This document shows positions 9,276 through 17,320 of a stretch of 64,000 nt of DNA, one piece after another. Under the pieces are notes generated by a model. That model made no database searches. It was not told where the DNA came from and saw only the letters and a program-made list of their open reading frames with translations. Position 1 is the first letter of the stretch. The number at the start of each line of letters is the position of its first letter. The translations under genes were made by a program, and so were the position numbers. Source of the stretch: Fibrobacter sp. (lineage in GTDB: Bacteria > Fibrobacterota > Fibrobacteria > Fibrobacterales > Fibrobacteraceae); contig JAFPWY010000013.1 of the NCBI GenBank assembly GCA_017412605.1, forward strand, positions 124,001-188,000, given 5' to 3'.

Positions 9276-10217
9276 ATGACTCTACAGCAACTTCGATACG
9301 CTATTGGCATTGCAGAAACGGGCTCCTTCAACAAGGCGGCCGAAAAACTTTATATCTCGCAGCCGTCGCTCACGGCCGCCATCCGCGACCTTGAAGACGA
9401 GATGAACATCCTCATCTTCAACCGCACGAGCCGTGGTGTGTCGCTCACCAACGAGGGCGAGGAATTCATCGCCTACGCTCGCGAGCTGTACCACCATTAC
9501 GAAATCGTCATGGACAAGTACGGCAAGTCGGGCAAGCGCAAGAAGAAGTTCGCTGTTTCTACGCAGCATTATTCCTTTGCAGTTAAAAGCTTTGTCGAGA
9601 CTGTGAAGATGTTCGATACCGAGAAGTACGAGTTCGCCATCCGCGAAACCCGCACCAGGGAAGTCATCGAGGATGTGGCTTCGTTCAAGAGCGATATCGG
9701 CATTCTCTACTTGAGCGATTTCAATCGCAAGGTGATCCAGAGCTTGCTCAATGCCCGTGACCTCGCGTTCCACAAGCTCATCGACTGCAAGGCCTATGTT
9801 TACCTGTGGAAGGGGCATCCGCTTGCGAAGCAGCCTTTCATCACGTTCGAACAGTTGGCCGACTATCCGTGCCTCTCGTTCGAGCAGGGGGACAACAGTT
9901 CGTTCTACTTTGCCGAAGAGATCCTAAGTACGAGCGAATACAAGCGCACCATCAAGGCGAACGACCGTGCGACCATGCTGAACTTGATGATCGGTTTGAA
10001 CGGTTACACGCTTTGCTCCGGTATTATCTGCGAAGAGCTGAACGGCAGCGACTACTTGGCGGTACCCTTCAAGGACAAGAGTGCCGAGGCCCACCGCGTC
10101 ATGGAAATCGGCTACATCACCAAGCGCAACATGTTGCTTGGTCTAGTAGGCGAGCGTTACGTGGAAGAATTGCAGAATTATCTTTCCAAATGCGAGCGAA
10201 GCGAAAACCCCTCTTGA
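9276..10217 (+). CDS. LysR-family transcriptional regulator
   Basis: A 313-residue regulator. The N-terminal winged helix-turn-helix (residues 1-60) is typical of LysR: Leu-Gln-Gln-Leu-Arg-Tyr, Gly-Ser-Phe-Asn-Lys-Ala-Ala, Ser-Gln-Pro-Ser-Leu-Thr-Ala-Ala-Ile and Phe-Asn-Arg-Thr. A linker helix and a periplasmic-binding-protein-like effector domain follow (about 90-300). The start ATG 9276 has an AGGAAAA site upstream. The effector cannot be inferred from sequence. A queuosine transporter and an SDR gene follow on the same strand, but a riboswitch separates them, so shared regulation is not implied. A T-N11-A palindrome lies in its own upstream region. Confidence 0.93.
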   Translation: MTLQQLRYAIGIAETGSFNKAAEKLYISQPSLTAAIRDLEDEMNILIFNRTSRGVSLTNEGEEFIAYARELYHHYEIVMDKYGKSGKRKKKFAVSTQHYSFAVKSFVETVKMFDTEKYEFAIRETRTREVIEDVASFKSDIGILYLSDFNRKVIQSLLNARDLAFHKLIDCKAYVYLWKGHPLAKQPFITFEQLADYPCLSFEQGDNSSFYFAEEILSTSEYKRTIKANDRATMLNLMIGLNGYTLCSGIICEELNGSDYLAVPFKDKSAEAHRVMEIGYITKRNMLLGLVGERYVEELQNYLSKCERSENPS

Positions 10218-10280
10218 TAATTATTCATTGATTGTCTATATTTGAGGCGTTAGAATTCTGCGATGTTGCAGGATTTTTCC

Positions 10281-10314
10281 GGAAGTCATTGTCTAACCTT
10301 CCTAAAAAAACAAC
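10281..10314 (+). ncRNA. preQ1-I riboswitch aptamer
   Basis: Stem P1 is GGAAG (10281-10285) paired with CTTCC (10298-10302). The 12-base loop ends in AAC and has G at position 6. The A-rich tail (10303-10314) carries ACAA at 10310-10313, which pairs with TTGT at 10289-10292 to form the P2 pseudoknot. Loop length, loop G6, final loop C (the ligand-pairing base), and the 8 bases between P1 and the tail C match the known Bacillus subtilis aptamer; the loop-G/tail-C and U/A pairs also align with the Thermoanaerobacter one. The gene that starts one base later is a queuosine-precursor transporter, the expected regulon. The tail abuts ATG 10315 and no Shine-Dalgarno is seen, so control is probably translational: ligand would lock the A-rich initiation region into the pseudoknot. 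Confidence 0.8.
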
Positions 10315-11067
10315 ATGAAAAGCTATATCCAGCGCGAATGGCAGGATCTGGTTGTCCTCCTCCGCAATATTCCCTCCCTCGTCGTCAGTTTCTTCATTCT
10401 CTCCGTCGTGTGCATGAACTTGCTCGCGAACAAGGAACTGGTCTCCTTCGAATACATGGCCCTTGACTGCGGCTTTACGCTCAGCTGGTTCTCGTTCCTC
10501 TGCATGGACATGATATGCAAGCGGTTCGGACCCAAGGCCGCCATGAAGGTTTCGGTGGTCGCACTCTTCGTGAACCTGTGTACCTGCCTGTTCTTCAACA
10601 TCCTTTCGCATGCGCCGGGAATGTGGGGCGAATTCTACAGCTACATCGACACGAACCCTGATGCGGCTAAGGTGGCAAACGATGCCCTCAACGCCACGTT
10701 TGGCGGTTCCTGGTACGTGGTGCTCGGCTCGGCGCTCGCCATGTTCACCGCCTCGCTCGTCAACTCCGTCGTGAACTACGGCATGGGGAAATTCGCAAAG
10801 GGCAAGGACTTCAAGACATTTGCTGCACGCTCCTACGTTTCGACGATGGTCGCGCAGTTCGTGGACAACATGATTTTTGCCCTTGCGGTAAGCCATGTGT
10901 TCTTCGGCTGGACCATGAAGCAGGTCCTCATCTGTTCGATTACGGGTGCCGTCATGGAACTCCTCTGCGAAGTCGTCTTCAGCCCCGTCGGTTACAAGAT
11001 GGCCTGCAAGTGGGAAAAGGAAAACGTCGGTAGCGATTACCTCAAATTCAAGGCGGGGCAAGCATGA
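10315..11067 (+). CDS. yhhQ: Queuosine precursor transporter, YhhQ/VUT family
   Basis: A 250-residue inner-membrane protein with about six hydrophobic segments. It matches the vitamin-uptake-like (VUT) YhhQ family that imports preQ0/preQ1, precursors of the tRNA base queuosine. Supporting features are Asn-Lys at the end of the first helix, conserved polar and aromatic residues within membrane segments, the Asn-Ser-x-Val-Asn-Tyr helix and the late Gln-Phe-Val-Asp-Asn/Phe motif. It begins directly after a preQ1-I aptamer, independent support for the substrate. It overlaps the SDR gene by 4 bases (ATGA). A queuosine-pathway reductase (queH) lies elsewhere in this window at 31.6 kb. Confidence 0.88.
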   Translation: MKSYIQREWQDLVVLLRNIPSLVVSFFILSVVCMNLLANKELVSFEYMALDCGFTLSWFSFLCMDMICKRFGPKAAMKVSVVALFVNLCTCLFFNILSHAPGMWGEFYSYIDTNPDAAKVANDALNATFGGSWYVVLGSALAMFTASLVNSVVNYGMGKFAKGKDFKTFAARSYVSTMVAQFVDNMIFALAVSHVFFGWTMKQVLICSITGAVMELLCEVVFSPVGYKMACKWEKENVGSDYLKFKAGQA

Positions 11068-11723
11068 ACGTCTTTATCAGCGGAACGCACAGCGGCATTG
11101 GCCGCGCTATCGCGGAGCTGTTCCTGAGCAGGGGCGCGCACGTTGTCGGTTTCGATATCCAGAAATCGACGATTGACCACACCGAATACGAGCATCATAT
11201 TGCCGACGTCTCGGACAAGGCTTCTTTCCCGGAACTTTCTATTGCGGCAAACATCGTCGTGAGCAACGCGGGCGTACAGAACTCCGGCCGCGATATCGAA
11301 ATCAACCTGATGGGCGCGATGAACTTTGTCGAGAAATACGCGATTCAATCCGAAATCAAGTCGGTTCTTTTCATTGCATCTTCCAGCGCGCACACAGGCG
11401 ACGAATTCCCCGAATACGCAGTATCCAAGGGCGGGCTCTTGACCTACGTGAAGAACGTGGGCCGCCGTGTCGCCAAGTTCGGCGCGACATGCAACAGCAT
11501 TTCTCCGGGTGGCGTCAAGACTGACCTCAACAAGCCCGTGATGGACGACCCTGCGCTCTGGAACCGCATCATGGACGTGACGCCGCTCAGGCGCTGGGCC
11601 GAACCCGAAGACATCGCGGAATGGGTCTGGTTCCTGACGGTGGTGAACAAGAACTGCACGGGTCAGGATATCCTCGTCGATAACGGCGAGAAGGACCTGA
11701 ACAGCACCTTCGTGTGGCCGTAG
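11064..11723 (+). CDS. Short-chain dehydrogenase/reductase
   Basis: A 219-residue Rossmann-fold oxidoreductase of the classical SDR type. The nucleotide-binding motif is Ser-Gly-Thr-His-Ser-Gly-Ile-Gly at residues 6-13. The Asn-Ala-Gly motif, the catalytic Ser (Ala-Ser-Ser-Ser-Ala-His) and Tyr-Ala-Val-Ser-Lys follow in order, and a Ser-Pro-Gly-Gly-Val-Lys-Thr motif closes the cofactor site. The substrate is unknown. It overlaps the transporter gene by ATGA, so both are read from one riboswitch-controlled mRNA. Whether it has any role in queuosine metabolism is open; no such SDR is known to me. Confidence 0.88.
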   Translation: MNVFISGTHSGIGRAIAELFLSRGAHVVGFDIQKSTIDHTEYEHHIADVSDKASFPELSIAANIVVSNAGVQNSGRDIEINLMGAMNFVEKYAIQSEIKSVLFIASSSAHTGDEFPEYAVSKGGLLTYVKNVGRRVAKFGATCNSISPGGVKTDLNKPVMDDPALWNRIMDVTPLRRWAEPEDIAEWVWFLTVVNKNCTGQDILVDNGEKDLNSTFVWP

Positions 11724-11759
11724 TTCTTGCTTATTGAAAAAAGAGGTAATTCTTCCCGG

Positions 11760-11800
11760 TGAGACGAATCTCCCCGTTTTTTATGCGGGTTCTTTTTTTG
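11760..11800 (+). terminator. Weak terminator-like region after the SDR gene
   Basis: GAGA/TCTC (11761-11772) and CCCG/CGGG (11773-11789) form two short hairpins followed by a run of T. The stems are short, so confidence is limited. It would end the riboswitch operon before the sigma-54 promoter region. Confidence 0.4.
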
Positions 11801-11849
11801 AAAGTGTGTTTTTTTGTGTGAAAAGGTGCATTTTCCGTGTGTTGGTTTT

Positions 11850-11866
11850 TTGGCATGCTATTTGCT
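11850..11866 (+). promoter_or_regulatory. Sigma-54 (-24/-12) promoter
   Basis: TGGCATG-N4-TTGCT matches the sigma-54 consensus TGGCACG-N4-TTGCW at all but one base. GG (11852-11853) and GC (11864-11865) are exactly 10 bases apart, which is diagnostic. The expected start of transcription is about 11877, 30 bases before ATG 11907. Upstream lie GTGTG direct repeats and a GAAAA-N6-TTTTC inverted repeat (about 11820-11836) that could bind an activator. A sigma-54 activator gene lies 2 kb away (13983-15434). Confidence 0.72.
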
Positions 11867-11906
11867 CCGTTGTGGGTGTTAAACCCCCAACCTAATGAGG
11901 TCTACT

Positions 11907-12407
11907 ATGAAAACCAAACTGATTCCCGCTATGGCATTGTCCCTGATGGGTTTCTTTGCTACCGCGTCTTTCGCACAGGAAGACGTTTCCACTGAACCGC
12001 AGGTCACTGCCGAAGAACAGGCCGCTCCTAGCGAGGCTGTCAAGCAAAAGGCCGACAAGGAAGATCCCAGGGCCGACCGCGCCAAGGAACGCTTCGAACG
12101 TAAGGATGCCAAGAAGGCCGAGATCGCAAACCACAAGGCCGAAAAGCAGGCCCTAAAAGAGGAACGTGCTGCTGCCCGTGCCGAACGCAAGGCTGAAAAG
12201 GAAGCCCTGAAGGAAGAACGCAAGGCTGAAAAGAACGTGGCCAAGGAAGAACGTAGGGCTGAAAAGCAGGCAATGAAAGAAGACCGCAAAGCTGAACGCG
12301 ACGCCCAGAAGGAAGAGCGCAAGGTTGAAAAGGAACAGCGCAAGTTCGAAAAGAACGAGCAGAAGGAAGAACGTAAGTCGAACAAGGGGAACGGCCGCGA
12401 CAAGTAG
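11907..12407 (+). CDS. Small exported Lys/Glu/Ala-rich coiled-coil protein
   Basis: A 166-residue protein with a signal peptide (Met-Lys-Thr-Lys-Leu, hydrophobic core, cleavage after Ser-Phe-Ala near residue 22). The mature chain is almost entirely Lys, Glu, Arg and Ala, in repeats close to Lys-Ala-Glu-Lys-x-Ala-x-Lys-Glu-Glu-Arg, which would form a long, highly charged helix in the periplasm. ATG 11907 is used rather than ATG 11895 because it starts the signal peptide and TGAGG lies upstream. It is preceded by a sigma-54 promoter and followed by a strong terminator, so it is a single-gene unit. A stress-related or envelope-spacer role is a guess. Confidence 0.8.
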   Translation: MKTKLIPAMALSLMGFFATASFAQEDVSTEPQVTAEEQAAPSEAVKQKADKEDPRADRAKERFERKDAKKAEIANHKAEKQALKEERAAARAERKAEKEALKEERKAEKNVAKEERRAEKQAMKEDRKAERDAQKEERKVEKEQRKFEKNEQKEERKSNKGNGRDK

Positions 12408-12437
12408 CTGGCTCCACAAAATGAGACCAATCCCAAC

Positions 12438-12466
12438 AAAGACACGGGTAAAAACCGTGTCTTTTT
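12438..12466 (+). terminator. Strong bidirectional terminator
   Basis: AAAGACACGG (12438-12447) pairs with CCGTGTCTTT (12455-12464), a 10-base perfect stem with A and T runs on both sides. It can end both the coiled-coil gene and the convergent minus-strand operon, whose last stop codon touches it at 12465-12467. Confidence 0.9.
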
Positions 12467-13541
12467 ATATATCCCAGATGAGGGATGCCTTTATTTCTGT
12501 AAAGATGCTTTTTTCGGGATAGTCGATAACGTAGCCTGCGGGTACATCGTACGACCTGTAGAATTGATCGAACCCTAAAAGGATGCCTACGTAGGTGGGT
12601 TTCCACGAAACGGACGATCCCCACGAGGCGCTGAACTTCTGGACCTTTTCGTATTCTGCATCAGGACCGTCCACGACAAATCCGTAGAACAGGTTTGCCT
12701 TGAGGTCGATGGATATTTCTGTCTTGAACCTGTATGAAATCGATGGCTTCAGGGACGGACCTATCCACTTGAGCCAAAATTCGGATGAACTGATGGAGTC
12801 CGCCTCGAAGCGTGCTCCCGCATACATGGAACTTTTCCAGCCGTACTTGGCGTAACGGCGCCACGAGACGTAGGCCGCCGTGGACAATGGGCCGTCGAGG
12901 TTTTCGTAACCCGAAAGGGCTACGCCGAACTTATGCTTGTCGAACCGCAGAAAATATTTTTCGGCCCACAGGAAAAAATCGGGTGTCAATCCGTCTTCTT
13001 CCGAGACGTTCATGTTTGAGCCGATGTCAAATACGAAAGAGTTGCCGACAAGGCTGTACTCCAGGCCAAACGAGGCTTCCCAGGCACTTGTGTCCAGTGA
13101 GGGCATGTCGTCCTTGTCTATAAACCAGTCTCCAGAAAGGTTCAGCTCGAAGGAATGCAGCATGTCTCTTGAATCGTAATCTAGGGAAAATGTCATCGAA
13201 GTCGAAAGCTCCTTCCCGCTTTCGTTTGTAGAATCGTCCCTGTTGTAATAAAGGTTCCAGTAGCCGACATTGCCGTACGAGTGGAATTCCCACGGACTAA
13301 CAGCGCTATCTTTCGGGGATTCGCTAGCGGATTGTCCCATCGCTTCCTTGTAGCTGTCGACAATCTCCTGGATTTCTGCGGTGTACGGACCGGGCACGGC
13401 GAGGGCTTCCTCGAACGTTTCCAACGCGAGGGGAATGTCTCCGGCTTCTTCTGCTTTCAATGCACGGTAATAGACGTCCTCTTGCGATTCAGCGATGGCA
13501 AGAGTGGCGAGAAGTAAAAACGCTAACGTCAGAAAACGCAT
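12465..13541 (-). CDS. Exported beta-barrel-like protein with N-terminal TPR-like segment
   Basis: A 358-residue protein with a signal peptide (about 1-18, ending Ala-Ile-Ala). A helical repeat like one TPR unit follows (about 20-60). Then come about 290 residues of alternating short strands rich in Tyr, Ser and Trp, ending in Ser-Leu-Ile-Trp-Asp-Ile, as expected for an outer-membrane barrel. No specific family is recognised. Its start overlaps the preceding charged-protein gene by one base (TAATG), so the two are coupled. It is the last gene of the kinase/sigma-54-activator operon. Confidence 0.7.
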   Translation of the reverse strand: MRFLTLAFLLLATLAIAESQEDVYYRALKAEEAGDIPLALETFEEALAVPGPYTAEIQEIVDSYKEAMGQSASESPKDSAVSPWEFHSYGNVGYWNLYYNRDDSTNESGKELSTSMTFSLDYDSRDMLHSFELNLSGDWFIDKDDMPSLDTSAWEASFGLEYSLVGNSFVFDIGSNMNVSEEDGLTPDFFLWAEKYFLRFDKHKFGVALSGYENLDGPLSTAAYVSWRRYAKYGWKSSMYAGARFEADSISSSEFWLKWIGPSLKPSISYRFKTEISIDLKANLFYGFVVDGPDAEYEKVQKFSASWGSSVSWKPTYVGILLGFDQFYRSYDVPAGYVIDYPEKSIFTEIKASLIWDI

Positions 13542-13954
13542 TATTTGTGAAAAGGTCCCTTGTGTTCCAAACCGGGCCTCTCGTGTGGCGGATTAGGCTC
13601 ATGCATTTTTGGATGATCCATGACCGGCTTTTTCCCGTGATTGAGATTTTTAGGGGAATCTTCCTCGAATCGGGATTTTTTGTCCCTATTTTTTTCCTTC
13701 TCGATAAGCTTGGGTTCCTTGTCGATGGCGGGCTTGTTCCGCAAATCTAGCAGGATTTGTTCCCTCGCTTTCTTGCGCTCTTCGCGCATCTTTTGCCAGC
13801 TTTCCTTGTCACGTGGCGCCAGTTCGCGGGAATTGTTGGAAATTCCCAACTCTTCGGCTGGTGTAGGTACGGCAGATTCCGGGCGTTCGAAAGATTCCGC
13901 CGCAAAAGTGATTGCCGCACAGACAGAAACGATTGTTAGGATTCTCGTCATCAT
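13541..13954 (-). CDS. Small exported charged protein
   Basis: A 137-residue protein with a signal peptide ending near Phe-Ala-Ala (residue 19). The mature part is hydrophilic, rich in Lys, Glu, Arg, Pro and His. A helical stretch (Trp-Gln-Lys-Met-Arg-Glu-Glu-Arg-Lys-Lys) vaguely recalls Spy/CpxP-type periplasmic proteins, but the similarity is weak. The C-terminus is Pro/His-rich. It lies 28 bases after the sigma-54 activator gene and overlaps the barrel gene by one base. Function is unknown; its highly charged, exported nature resembles the neighbouring product of the sigma-54 promoter. Confidence 0.65.
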   Translation of the reverse strand: MMTRILTIVSVCAAITFAAESFERPESAVPTPAEELGISNNSRELAPRDKESWQKMREERKKAREQILLDLRNKPAIDKEPKLIEKEKNRDKKSRFEEDSPKNLNHGKKPVMDHPKMHEPNPPHERPGLEHKGPFHK

Positions 13955-13982
13955 ACTCGTTCTCCTGCAAAACCCATGCCAG

Positions 13983-15434
13983 TTATTTAAAGTCTTCCTT
14001 TTTTAATCCGATTCGCTCCATGATTTCACGGAGCACCTTGCGGTCGATGCCCAGGATGGTGGCGGCGAGTGTCAGGTTCGCCCCGCTGTCCTTTAATGCT
14101 CGGCTGATCACCTCGCGTTCTACGGCTTCTCTCGCTTCCTTGAGCGTCCTCGGGGATTCCTTGACCATGGCCTGCGTGTCGTCGAGGCCCAGGTCCTTCG
14201 GCTGTACCACGCCGTGTACCGCCTGGATTAGCGCCTTCTGGATTCTATTTTCGAGTTCGCGGACGTTGCCCGGCCAATGGTAACTGAGCAGCGCCTTCTC
14301 TGCATTACGGCTCAGGTGGAACTTGCCCCGGCCATATTCCGCACCGTAGCGCGTGAGGAATTCGTTGGCCAGCAGCACGACGTCTTGGCCGCGCTCGCGC
14401 AAGGGCGGCAGCATGATAGGCATGACCTGAATGCGGAAGTAAAGGTCTTCCCTGAAACGCTTTTCCTTGACGGCCTCTTCCAAGTCCACGTGCGTTGCGC
14501 TGATGACGCGCACGTTTACGGGGATTTCTCGGTTGTCGCCTACACGGGTGATATGCTTTTCCTGCAATACGCGCAAAAGCTTGACTTGCATGTTCAACGG
14601 CAGTTCCCCGATTTCGTCCAGGAAAATTGTCCCGCCGTCGGCTTCTTCGAAAAAGCCCTTGCGATTATCGATGGCGCCGGTAAACGAACCCTTTGCATGT
14701 CCGAACAGGAGTGATTCCATAAGCTGTTCGGGGATGGCGCCGCAATTCACGGCAATGAAGGGTTTCTCGGCGCGCGGGCTGTGCCTGTGGATATACTTTG
14801 CGATGACTTCCTTGCCGGTACCCGTCTCACCGCGGATGATTACCGGGAGCGGCAAGAGCGCAAGCTTGTCTGCAAGGGTAATCAGTTCGGCCATCTTTTC
14901 GCTGGAATATACGATGCCGTCCTTGCGGACTACGTTTTTCAGCACGTCGAGCGATTCCTTGTCGCGTAACCGGTCAAAGGCGGCAAAGGCGAACTTTTCG
15001 CAGACATTCACGAATGCGTCGAAAAGGTTGCTGTCGTCTTCGGTAAAGGGTTCCTCTCGGGCGGCACGTTGCAGGTACAGATAACCCGCTTCGCTATCGG
15101 GGGTGCGGAACGGCGAAACCATGATGCTGGTCAGCTGGTTCTGCACAATCGATTTTGAAAGGTCCGCCGAATCGTCGTCCAGTTGGTTCCAGACGACCGC
15201 GCGTTTTTCGGACTTGGCCTGCATCACCGCCGAGATGGAAATGGCTACCTGTTCCGGGTTGCTCAGGTGCAGGGGTGTTTCGCCTGCAAGGTCTAAAACG
15301 GCCGCATCGGCGTGCAACACTTCCTTGGCCACTTCGAGAATTTTCACAAAGAGGGATTCCGGCTGAACCTCGTCCAGCAGGGTCTTGACCACGTCGAGCA
15401 TTTTCTCGGTAGCGAGCATGGTTTCAGACTTCAT
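13983..15434 (-). CDS. Sigma-54-dependent transcriptional activator with GAF domain
   Basis: A 483-residue enhancer-binding protein. An N-terminal GAF-like sensor domain (about 15-165) precedes an AAA+ domain with Walker A Gly-Glu-Thr-Gly-Thr-Gly-Lys-Glu (about residue 205) and Walker B Phe-Leu-Asp-Glu. The sigma-54 contact loop reads Gly-Ser-Phe-Thr-Gly-Ala, a known variant of GAFTGA. A Fis-type helix-turn-helix lies at the C-terminus. It opens promoters held by sigma-54 RNA polymerase in response to a signal on the GAF domain. There is no receiver domain, so it is not a classical response regulator. The upstream gene, 24 bases away, is a Ser/Thr kinase, which suggests control by phosphorylation. 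A matching promoter lies at 11850. Confidence 0.93.
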   Translation of the reverse strand: MKSETMLATEKMLDVVKTLLDEVQPESLFVKILEVAKEVLHADAAVLDLAGETPLHLSNPEQVAISISAVMQAKSEKRAVVWNQLDDDSADLSKSIVQNQLTSIMVSPFRTPDSEAGYLYLQRAAREEPFTEDDSNLFDAFVNVCEKFAFAAFDRLRDKESLDVLKNVVRKDGIVYSSEKMAELITLADKLALLPLPVIIRGETGTGKEVIAKYIHRHSPRAEKPFIAVNCGAIPEQLMESLLFGHAKGSFTGAIDNRKGFFEEADGGTIFLDEIGELPLNMQVKLLRVLQEKHITRVGDNREIPVNVRVISATHVDLEEAVKEKRFREDLYFRIQVMPIMLPPLRERGQDVVLLANEFLTRYGAEYGRGKFHLSRNAEKALLSYHWPGNVRELENRIQKALIQAVHGVVQPKDLGLDDTQAMVKESPRTLKEAREAVEREVISRALKDSGANLTLAATILGIDRKVLREIMERIGLKKEDFK

Positions 15435-15458
15435 GATAATCCCCTATAAAAAGCAATG

Positions 15459-16619
15459 TCAGTCCAACGAAGGTGTTGGCAAGTCCTTAAGGATTGTCGA
15501 AGGCAGAGAATCCTGCGACTCCAGTCCGCTGTCCGGTTCCATCGTCACCGAATTTCTGGACTTCTTCAGCAGGAGGTTGCCCGTCTCGTCGATATCGGAG
15601 CTGTTTGTCCCGACAATAAAAAAGAATGCCATCAACGTTAATATAAGTCCAAAAACCGCTAGATACATGTATTTCCACTTCTTTTTAGGATGTGCAATAC
15701 CCCGTTTTTCGTACGGAAACGCCATGTCTAGCCCGTTTGCAGATCCGTCCGGGGGGAATCCTCCCGGTTTTTGGTTTTCTAGGGCCTTGGCAAACTTCTG
15801 TGCATCCACGGAAGCCTTGATTTCCCCGACATCGAGTGTGCCCAGCGCAATCTCCGCGATTTCGTCCAGCTCGTCGAAATCCTCGCACCGCTCTTCGGCA
15901 TTTTGACGCAAGAGCGCTTTCCATAACGGGCTCAATGCAGATATTTCTGTGGCAGAAAAATTTCCCGAAGCATAAAGTTTTTCATCGACCGAGATCGAAT
16001 CGATTCTGAGAATTTCGTCCTGGAATTCTTCGTATCCCGAGGCCTGAATTAGATCTTCGCCGGTGATCCAGCGGTACAAAAGCATGCCCAAGCTGAACAG
16101 GTCGCTTGCCGTAGAGGCGGGTCTCCCCTGAAAGCGTTCGGGAGCCGCATAGCTTGGCGTGCCTGGGCCCACGATACCAAAATCCACGAGCGTCGTCTGG
16201 ACAGGAAAACCCGACTTGTCCGGATTCCTGTTCAACAATACATTTGCCGGGTTCAAATCGCCATGGTGTACGCCGACGGCATTGAGGGCAAGCAGCGATT
16301 GTGCCACTTCGCGGAGCAGACCCAATGCGACAGGCACGGGAATGTGCCCGACATCGCGGGAACTTACGCCTTCGATAAAATCGTAGACTAAGTACGGGTT
16401 TCCATCTCGCAAGCCCGATTCGCGAATCCGGCAAGTTCCGGGGATGCGGATGCATTTCAACTTTTCAACGACTTCGGTCTCGAAGGCCGAACCATTACGG
16501 TACCATTTTAGGACAAACTTGCCGCTATTCCCAGAGGCTAGATAGATATCGGCCTCTCCACCACGGTGGATTAAACGGCATGATTCTATGTTGTCTAGAA
16601 TGGATGAATTTTCGCTCAT
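15459..16619 (-). CDS. Membrane Ser/Thr protein kinase
   Basis: A 386-residue Hanks-type kinase. The visible landmarks are an ATP-binding Lys in Phe-Val-Leu-Lys, the catalytic loop His-Gly-Asp-Leu-Asn-Pro-Ala-Asn (Gly replaces the usual Arg, which often marks kinases without activation-loop dependence), Asp-Phe-Gly, Ala-Ala-Pro-Glu and Ser-Asp-Leu-Phe-Ser-Leu-Gly. One membrane helix near residues 300-325 is followed by an extracytoplasmic tail of about 50 residues. ATG 16619 is chosen because it overlaps the TGA of the TPR lipoprotein gene (ATGA). The longer frame upstream is a shadow. Operon context points to the sigma-54 activator as a substrate, by inference only. Confidence 0.9.
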   Translation of the reverse strand: MSENSSILDNIESCRLIHRGGEADIYLASGNSGKFVLKWYRNGSAFETEVVEKLKCIRIPGTCRIRESGLRDGNPYLVYDFIEGVSSRDVGHIPVPVALGLLREVAQSLLALNAVGVHHGDLNPANVLLNRNPDKSGFPVQTTLVDFGIVGPGTPSYAAPERFQGRPASTASDLFSLGMLLYRWITGEDLIQASGYEEFQDEILRIDSISVDEKLYASGNFSATEISALSPLWKALLRQNAEERCEDFDELDEIAEIALGTLDVGEIKASVDAQKFAKALENQKPGGFPPDGSANGLDMAFPYEKRGIAHPKKKWKYMYLAVFGLILTLMAFFFIVGTNSSDIDETGNLLLKKSRNSVTMEPDSGLESQDSLPSTILKDLPTPSLD

Positions 16620-17320
16620 AGCCGCCCCGAAAGGACCATCGCCTTCAGCGAATCTTCGGCAACATGCGTCCAGTGAATCAGGGACTGGTTCTTCGGGGAC
16701 TTTTGGAGCCCAGCCGACCAGGTGTCCCAAGCGGCTTCCACATCGCCTTCATCCCAATAGATGTTTCCAAGATTGATGTAGGCCGAAACAAAAAGCGGGT
16801 CATGAGTGATGATGTGAATGTAGATGTTCTTGGCCGCCTTCAAGTTGTCCGGGATATCGCTCTTGGCAAGAATCAATGCCTTCAGGTTGTAGCTGAAATA
16901 GTTCAGGCTGTCTAGCTGTATGGACTGGTTCAGCATGGGCATGACATCCACGGAACCGTCCCGCTTTAGCGCGGCCCGCGCCAGGTAGAAAAGACATGTT
17001 GAATAATTGGCGTTGATCTTTCCGCTGCTGTCGATATTGGACAGGATTCGGAATTCCTTTGCCGCCTGACTCCAGAGGTCAAAAGTCGGGACACGTAGGC
17101 GTTCCGACGCCTCGGCGATGGCATAATACGAAAGCGCAAGGCCGTAGCGAGCGTCTCTATGGGCGGGGTCGGCATCCAGGGCTTTGTTGAAACTTGTAAC
17201 GGCTCGGTCGTAGTCGCCAATGCGCAATGCGTCGTTACCGCGTCTTACGTCGTTTTCTACGCAGGCGGCCAGTAACAGGGCAAACGCAAAAGTAGCCAAA
17301 GGGCGAATACATCCAAGCAT
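16616..17320 (-). CDS. TPR lipoprotein
   Basis: A 234-residue lipoprotein. ATG 17320 gives a signal peptide with lipobox Leu-Ala-Ala-Cys; the frame extends to 17350, but the extra ten residues would put a second hydrophobic stretch in front. The mature part has at least three tetratricopeptide-like repeats, for example Gly-Asp-Tyr-Asp-Arg-Ala-Val-Thr-Ser-Phe-Asn-Lys-Ala-Leu and Ala-Tyr-Ile-Asn-Leu-Gly-Asn-Ile-Tyr. TPRs mediate protein contacts. It is first in the operon and overlaps the kinase gene by 4 bases, so it may sense or present a partner to the kinase's extracytoplasmic tail. Confidence 0.85.
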   Translation of the reverse strand: MLGCIRPLATFAFALLLAACVENDVRRGNDALRIGDYDRAVTSFNKALDADPAHRDARYGLALSYYAIAEASERLRVPTFDLWSQAAKEFRILSNIDSSGKINANYSTCLFYLARAALKRDGSVDVMPMLNQSIQLDSLNYFSYNLKALILAKSDIPDNLKAAKNIYIHIITHDPLFVSAYINLGNIYWDEGDVEAAWDTWSAGLQKSPKNQSLIHWTHVAEDSLKAMVLSGRL

